NCBI GenBank assembly: GCA_022775905.1
Contig: JALFJX010000024.1
Coordinates: 1-64,000 of the forward strand
DNA: 64,000 bases
Direction of reading: 5' to 3'
DNA from: Methanobrevibacter sp.
Lineage (GTDB): Archaea > Methanobacteriota > Methanobacteria > Methanobacteriales > Methanobacteriaceae
Positions 58,880 to 64,000 of the stretch are shown here, piece by piece. The translations under genes and the position numbers were made by a program. Under the pieces are notes generated by a model. The model had not been told where the DNA came from. It saw nothing but the letters and a program-made list of their open reading frames with translations, and did no database searches. Each line of letters opens with the position of its first letter. Positions within the stretch are counted from its first letter, which is position 1.

Positions 58880-59484
58880 ACTCTTTCAAAAACTTTGTTG
58901 ATTTGAAATTTTTTGATGAAATTGGTTTGGAATTTTTAATTTTATCTAAAAATAGTTAAATTTAATAAATAAATGGAGTAAAAGTTTTTATCATGCTAAA
59001 CCAAAAAACAAATACTCCAAATAGCATTTTAGATGTTGAACAATATATATTTTGCGATTCTAATGATGGATTAGTGCTTTCCGACCCTCGTTTTGTGAAA
59101 ATTTTTAAATCCTGTCAAAAGGCTCTGAAATCTTTTGATTTAAGTTTTAAAAAGGATGTTCCTTATTTTAAAATGAGTTTAGCTAGATGCCCACATTGTG
59201 GAACTCGCCATATTGTTAAATATGGTTTTACAAAAAAAACATAGGTATTTAAAGAAATTGGTAAAACAAAAGTGAAAGTTCAGCGCTATATTTGCAAACG
59301 TTGTGATAAAACCTTTCAAACAGATTTAACAAGTCTTGTTGATAAAAACAGCAATTTTACGAATGAATTAAAAAGTGAATCAGAACATTTAATTTCAGAT
59401 TACCTGGGAAGCTTAAAAAATGTTTGTAAATCATTTAAAAAATTCTTTAGAATCACAGTTTCACATCGATGGAAGAATATTTAA
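58880..59484 (+). mobile_element. Remnant of an insertion sequence with broken transposase
   Basis: From 58993 a frame resembles the N-terminal part of ISM1-like/methanobacterial transposases: a helix-rich lead, zinc ribbon CPHCG...KYGF and CKRCDKTFQTD, then the start of the HTH region. It is interrupted by an in-frame TAG at 59242-59244 and ends at 59484 before any DDE catalytic core. The sequence 58880-58990 looks like the element's left end (CTTTCAAAAACTTTG at 58883); I found no matching inverted copy on the right, so the right end is lost. Confidence 0.65.
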
Positions 59485-59607
59485 ATTTAGTACACCAACT
59501 ATCAAAGAATAAACTATAAGTATAATTACAAGTTCTCTGGCCCATTTAATTGAATTTTTTTCAAGCTCTTTATCAGCATATTTAATAAATAATTCTTCAG
59601 TATCCAT
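59461..59607 (-). CDS. Small membrane peptide, possibly a gene truncated by the insertion
   Basis: Minus-strand frame of 48 codons starting ATG 59607: a charged N-terminus then a hydrophobic stretch (LVIILIVYSLIVGVL, residues 26-40) and a stop inside the element remnant. The opening is reminiscent of small membrane-anchored proteins such as signal peptidase I, but too little remains. Its junction with the transposase fragment suggests the insertion cut a real gene. Confidence 0.35.
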   Translation of the reverse strand: MDTEELFIKYADKELEKNSIKWARELVIILIVYSLIVGVLNLNILPSM

Positions 59608-59661
59608 AAGTATCCAAACAAATTATTCTAATCCAATAAGTTAAACTGTGAACTTTAGTTT

Positions 59662-60015
59662 TTATAATAATTTTTCTTCCCATTCTTTAACTTTAAAACC
59701 GACCAAAACAGTATCTTCTGATACAATAATTGGCCTTTTAACAAGCATTCCATCAGTAGCTAAAAGATCAAACTGTTCATCTTCTGACATTTCCGGAAGT
59801 TTATCCTTTAATTTTAGTTCACGATATTTCATACCACTGGTGTTGAAAAATCTTTTAAGAGGTAAATCAGATATTTCCCACCATTTGCGCAATTCTTCAG
59901 CAGTGGGATTGTCTTCTACGATATGTTTTGACTCATATTCCAAATTATGTTCATCCAACCAGATTTTAGCTTTTCTACATGTGGAACATTTTGGGTACTG
60001 TACAAATAATAACAT
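59662..60015 (-). CDS. ArsC/Spx-family protein
   Basis: 117 residues with thioredoxin-like CSTCRKA at residues 10-16, the ArsC helix/strand order and RPIIV (Arg of the active site) near residue 93. The resolving cysteines expected for full arsenate reductases are partly absent, so it may be a YffB/Spx-type protein. No arsenic genes adjoin. Confidence 0.82.
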   Translation of the reverse strand: MLLFVQYPKCSTCRKAKIWLDEHNLEYESKHIVEDNPTAEELRKWWEISDLPLKRFFNTSGMKYRELKLKDKLPEMSEDEQFDLLATDGMLVKRPIIVSEDTVLVGFKVKEWEEKLL

Positions 60016-60089
60016 AATATTAACTTGAATTTACTATTAAAAATAGTTAACTTAAAATAATATTATTTTATAAAAAGAAAGAGAAAAAA

Positions 60090-60104
60090 AGGATATTTAA
60101 TCCT
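60090..60104 (-). terminator. Hairpin terminator after the surface pseudogene
   Basis: AGGAT-TAAAT-ATCCT followed by TTTTTTTCTCTTTC on the minus strand. Confidence 0.6.
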
Positions 60105-60110
60105 AAAATT

Positions 60111-61676
60111 TTATTTTTTATTTCTTCTAAATCTATTGCATCCAATCAATGAAATTGCTATTAATAATGCAAGCAATGGATTACCAGTAGCATTTCCATT
60201 TGATTTATTAGCAAATGCTTTTATAGTGTTATCAACATTATCAGAATCTACTATATCTTCAATAGTACCTAACTCTTCAATAGAATCATTAGTATCATTT
60301 TTAGTAGTATTATCTGTAGTATTAGTTGTTGTATTGGTTTGATTGTTAAGCTCATCTTTATTGAGAATACTGTTTTTAACTTCAACAGTGGCGTTTGAAG
60401 TTTTATTATTAGTATTATTAGATCCGCTTGTAATACAATTTGTTAAGTTTCCTAATTTCATAGCTTTAAATACAACGGTAAAGTTTGCAGATTCACTGAC
60501 TCCCAATGAACCGGAATAAGACCATTTGTTATTGCCATCAAAAGACCATTTACCTGTGGAATCTTTATAAGAAACATAATTCCAAACCGGAATATTTGTC
60601 TTCAGTTACAAATACATCATTTAGGTTAATATTACCAGTATTTTTAACATTAATGACAAATTCAACCAAATCTCCAACTTCAACTGTTTTGTTTAATGCC
60701 TCTTTTGAAACTGACATATTAAACACAATTTCAAAATTTTTAATATCCACATCAGTTACTTTAAATGCAAATAAATTCTACAAATATGAAACAGTTTCAT
60801 AAGCTGCAAAATCATAGGTTCTTACAGTCCCATTACTATAATTTTTAAATGCCTTATCAGGAATACAGACACCATTTTCGTAATCATTGACTACTCTATT
60901 TGTAAAATCAAGAAGAACATCAGTGATTTCTTTTTTAGAATCTATTTTATTATCCATAATCTTTTTATAATATACACCATTAACAAGATTTGGATATGAT
61001 TCCAAACTATTCAGTATCTGTTTATATGACGTATACATATAATCCAACAAGGAATATATGTTTTGATAACCATTAGGTAACAAGTCACCTGAAGTATTAA
61101 TATTCTTATACGGTGAGTCAGTTAACGACCAAACAAGACATGTCATAAGAAGATCACTATAAGTAAAATTATGATAAGATATAGTGAATCCGGATAACTT
61201 ATACACATCTAAATGAGTATCCTTTATTTCATCAAGATAATTATAAACAAGTATCTTTAATAATTCACCAGTACTGTTTTCATAAAAACTATTTGTTAAT
61301 ATGGAAACGTTACTGAGAACTAATCTGGTATTTTTAGTAGGACTAGACAAATCCTCATCAGCACAAAATACAGTATACCCCTGAGAAGTTACACCACCAT
61401 TCTGATTACCATTTACCAAATGGGCAACGTTATCATCAGATGAACTTCCATCAGCAGAAGTAAACTTGAATTTCTAATACTTGAACTGGAATTTTCATTA
61501 TTTAATGGAGTATCTACAGCCAATTCATTTTCAACTAAATTATTACTAGACAAATCATCAACCGAATCAATATCAGCAGACAGATTCCCATCCACATCAG
61601 ATGATGCGGACACTATACTACATGAAAGAATTAAAAATAAAAATGTTAATAAGAATTTAAATTTTTTATTCCTCAT
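60111..61676 (-). pseudogene. Broken secreted thioester-like surface protein
   Basis: One ancestral gene in at least four pieces. It starts at ATG 61676 (GAGGGAG upstream) with a signal peptide ending SIVSAS; a frameshift near 61465-61480 moves to a frame encoding GYTVFCADEDL...MTCLVWSLTDSPY (thioester-domain-like); an in-frame TAG at 60778-60780 interrupts; the frame resumes with a DUF11-like EFVINVKNTGNINLNDVFVTED; a one-base deletion near 60583-60590 shifts again; it ends with a Thr/Asn-rich stalk and C-terminal membrane helix with RRNKK. Continuity of sense across each lesion supports a recent loss. Confidence 0.8.
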
Positions 61677-61805
61677 ATTCTCCCTCAATCAGTGACACAT
61701 ATGTCACCATTATTAATTTTACATTTAGAGCATATATAAAAATTTATAAATGATTCTGAGAAGTATTAGTTTATTGAATATTGAAAATTTAAATTGCATT
61801 TATAA

Positions 61806-62450
61806 TTAAAAAAAGTTGAATATATCTGATGGTTTCTCAATAGCATCAAGAATATACTCATCCACATAATCTTCCGGATCCCCATAGCCCCATTTAACTA
61901 TTACACAATCAATTTCAGCATTTTTGGCTGTTTTAATATCTGTTGATGAATCTCCAATATAAATTGCATCATCTTTTGATACTTTTAACTTATGCAACAT
62001 CTTTTTAACACCACAAGGACGTGGTTTTGATGGATATGCAGGATTATGACCTTCAATAGCTTTGAAGTCAATATCTGAGTAATATTTTCCAATAAACTTT
62101 TTGATTGAATCATTTTTTCTGTTTGAATTTATTGCAAGCAATATTCCTTTTTTCTGCAATTCCAACAAAACTTCATGCATTCCATCGAAAGGAAGTGAAT
62201 TTTCTCTATTGGATGTGCCGTAAATTTCATCATAAGTATTTTTGACAAGCTCCATGTTTTCAGGTGTGTTTTTATCTTTCAAACTCAATGATACAAGTTC
62301 ATCAATATTTCCACCTAAAATCTCAATATATTCCTCATAAGTTAAAGTAGGAAAACCGTTAACGGACAATGCCTTGTTAAAACAGATTATTACATCAGTT
62401 ATTGAATTGAATATAGTTCCATCAAAATCAAAAATTGCAAGTTTTTTCAT
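61806..62450 (-). CDS. HAD-superfamily phosphatase (phosphoglycolate phosphatase-like)
   Basis: 214 residues from ATG 62450. Motif I FDFDGT, a helical cap, motif II SN (INSNRK), and motif III IGDSSTDIKTAKNA with the conserved Lys in SKPRP. Substrate unknown. The extra 18 residues possible upstream lack support. 35 bases from the divergent ABC gene. Confidence 0.85.
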   Translation of the reverse strand: MKKLAIFDFDGTIFNSITDVIICFNKALSVNGFPTLTYEEYIEILGGNIDELVSLSLKDKNTPENMELVKNTYDEIYGTSNRENSLPFDGMHEVLLELQKKGILLAINSNRKNDSIKKFIGKYYSDIDFKAIEGHNPAYPSKPRPCGVKKMLHKLKVSKDDAIYIGDSSTDIKTAKNAEIDCVIVKWGYGDPEDYVDEYILDAIEKPSDIFNFF

Positions 62451-62485
62451 AATATTATTATATATTAAAACTCTATTAAATACTG

Positions 62486-64000
62486 ATGAAAAAATTAATA
62501 GCACCTATAAAAAACAAGATAGGGCAAATATTTGCAATATTCCTGTTTTTAGTAGTACAAGTATACTGTGACTTGACATTACCACAATACACATCAGATA
62601 TCGTGGACATTGGAATTCAAAATACAAATTTCCAGTTTATCATTGATACTGGAATGATGATGCTTTTGATGGTTGCGATATCTGCACTTGCAACAGTTGG
62701 AGTTTCCTACTTTTCAAGCAGAGTTTCCTCTGGTTATGCTAAGGATTTAAGAAAAATTGTATACAGCAAGGTTTTAAGATTCTCAAACCATGAATTAAAC
62801 AAGATTTCAAGGTCTTCATTAATTACAAGATCAACAAATGACATTAACCAGCTCCAAAGTGTACTTGCAATGGTATTTACAACAATATTATTTGCACCAC
62901 TTCTTGGAATTGGAAGTATCATAAAGGCATTTGAACTTGGAACTAACCTATCATGGATTATCTTTGTCACATTTATTGGTGTTGTAATCCTTTTAGTTAT
63001 TGTTATTGTAAGAGTCCTTCCTTACTTTAAAGTAATTCAGGAAATTATGGATAAAATAAATAAAACATCAAGAGAAATTTTAATTGGAATTCCTGTAATT
63101 AAAGCATTTGTAAGACAGAACTATGAGGAAGAAAAGTTCAAAAATATCAATAAGGAATTTTATGATGTAAATATCTATGTTTTTAGAAATATGCTCATTA
63201 TGCTTCCATTGCTTACATTACTTATGAATCTAATGATTGTTTTAATATTGTATTTCGGAGCATACGACGCAATTGCGGGTTCAATATTGACCGGAGACAT
63301 AATAGCATTTATCCAGTATTCCACACAGGTTGTAACTTCCTTTTTAATGATAGGTGCATTTTTCATAATGCTTCCAAGATTCCTCGTTTCAGGAAGGCGT
63401 GTGAGTGAAGTATTAAATACTGAGCTGACAATAACTGACGGTGAGCTTGCAGATATTTCAGACAATCCCACAATTGAATTTAGGAATGTTTCATACAGCT
63501 ACCCGAACAGTGAAAAAGAAACCCTTAAAGACATTAATTTTTCACTAAAACCCGGTAAAACAACAGCAATAATTGGTGGAACAGGTAGTGGAAAGTCAAC
63601 AATTCTCAATTTGATTCCCCGTCTTCAAGATCCAAGCTCAGGTGAAATTCTAATCGATGGTGAAAATATTAAGAACTTTAAATTGAAAAGTATACGTGAT
63701 AAAATCAGTTTTACACCTCAAAAAGCAATTTTATTCCAGGGTGACATCAAATCAAACATGTTAACCGGAAAAAGTGATGCAACAGATGAGGAAATTAAAA
63801 ATGCTCTTGAAATAGCTCAAGTTGATTTTGTATCCAATCTTGAAGAGGAAGTAACTCAAGGAGGATCTAATTATTCAGGTGGTCAAAAGCAACGTCTGTC
63901 CATTGCAAGAGCAATTATCGGAAAACATGACTTTTACCTGTTTGATGACTGTTTTTCAGCACTTGATATGAACACGGAGAGAAAAATAAAGAACAATCTT
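62486..64000 (+). CDS. ABC exporter half-transporter (multidrug type), cut by the window end
   Basis: Frame open from ATG 62486 to the window end (505 codons seen). Five or six membrane helices fill residues 1-320; the ATPase follows with Walker A GGTGSGKST near 371, Q-loop TPQKAILFQGD, signature YSGGQKQRLSIARA, and Walker B FYLFDDCFSALD, where Asp replaces the catalytic Glu. This degenerate site is typical of one subunit of heterodimeric exporters, so a partner should follow. TTATATAT at 62458-62465 is about 26 bases before the ATG: the mRNA is probably leaderless. Confidence 0.9.
   Translation, partial: MKKLIAPIKNKIGQIFAIFLFLVVQVYCDLTLPQYTSDIVDIGIQNTNFQFIIDTGMMMLLMVAISALATVGVSYFSSRVSSGYAKDLRKIVYSKVLRFSNHELNKISRSSLITRSTNDINQLQSVLAMVFTTILFAPLLGIGSIIKAFELGTNLSWIIFVTFIGVVILLVIVIVRVLPYFKVIQEIMDKINKTSREILIGIPVIKAFVRQNYEEEKFKNINKEFYDVNIYVFRNMLIMLPLLTLLMNLMIVLILYFGAYDAIAGSILTGDIIAFIQYSTQVVTSFLMIGAFFIMLPRFLVSGRRVSEVLNTELTITDGELADISDNPTIEFRNVSYSYPNSEKETLKDINFSLKPGKTTAIIGGTGSGKSTILNLIPRLQDPSSGEILIDGENIKNFKLKSIRDKISFTPQKAILFQGDIKSNMLTGKSDATDEEIKNALEIAQVDFVSNLEEEVTQGGSNYSGGQKQRLSIARAIIGKHDFYLFDDCFSALDMNTERKIKNNL

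Noticed and set aside
59242-60780. Amber codons at 59242 and 60778 as pyrrolysine or read-through sites
   Set aside because: Both lie in genes that also carry truncations or frameshifts, and no pyrrolysine genes are in the window; decay is simpler.

Overview
The window is AT-rich DNA from a hydrogen/formate-using methanogenic archaeon of the Methanobacteriales, most probably a gut or rumen Methanobrevibacter. The evidence is the formylmethanofuran dehydrogenase (fwd) operon, an F420-type formate dehydrogenase with its transporter (fdhCAB), the nitrogen regulator NrpR beside glnA, the euryarchaeal DNA polymerase D large subunit, a class I lysyl-tRNA synthetase, a tRNA-Met with a bulge-helix-bulge intron, TBP, and very large adhesin-like surface proteins. 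The species cannot be fixed from the sequence alone.

Layout. 0-10 kb: housekeeping genes on the minus strand (AK6-type kinase, DRG GTPase, oligosaccharyltransferase AglB, topoisomerase I, a 48-residue zinc protein, a phosphoserine phosphatase fused to a coiled coil, TBP). 10-15 kb, plus strand: a CYTH protein, aksA and aksD (2-oxosuberate arm of coenzyme B synthesis), a chorismate-lyase-like protein and FEN1. 15-21 kb: small or poorly known genes, ahcY, two adjacent frame-damaged cysteine-protein genes, tRNA-Met, an Fe-S aldo/keto reductase and a ThiF-like protein. 21-24.4 kb: glnA with an exact NrpR-type operator, then nrpR.

24-40 kb is a tungsten/molybdenum and C1 island. On the minus strand it holds an HTH-ferredoxin regulator followed by fwdF-G-D-B-A-C and two DUF2098-like paralogues. 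Diverging from it on the plus strand are mobB and moaA, which make and load the pterin cofactor. Next comes fdhC-A-B on the minus strand, then fmdE(-), fdhD(+), hxlB(-) and a ModE-like regulator(+). The strongest unexplained signal is a near-identical 19-bp palindrome. It sits once over the predicted start of the HTH-ferredoxin/fwd transcript and once upstream of mobB-moaA, so one regulator may tie cofactor supply to the enzyme that needs it.

41-46 kb: PfkB kinase, thiC and lysS, each ending in a hairpin plus T-tract. 46-55 kb: two large surface proteins, an acetyltransferase-like protein, a deaminase and a coiled-coil protein. 55-64 kb: polC, an insertion-sequence remnant, an ArsC/Spx-like protein, a multiply broken surface-protein pseudogene, a HAD phosphatase and an ABC exporter half cut by the window edge.

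Many genes end with a perfect inverted repeat that begins in or at the stop codon and is followed by a T-run, so bacterial-like intrinsic terminators seem the norm here. Translation starts were re-chosen from Shine-Dalgarno positions in about twenty genes; TTG starts (tbp, serB, fwdC, aksA) and one apparent ATA start (fdhD) stand out.
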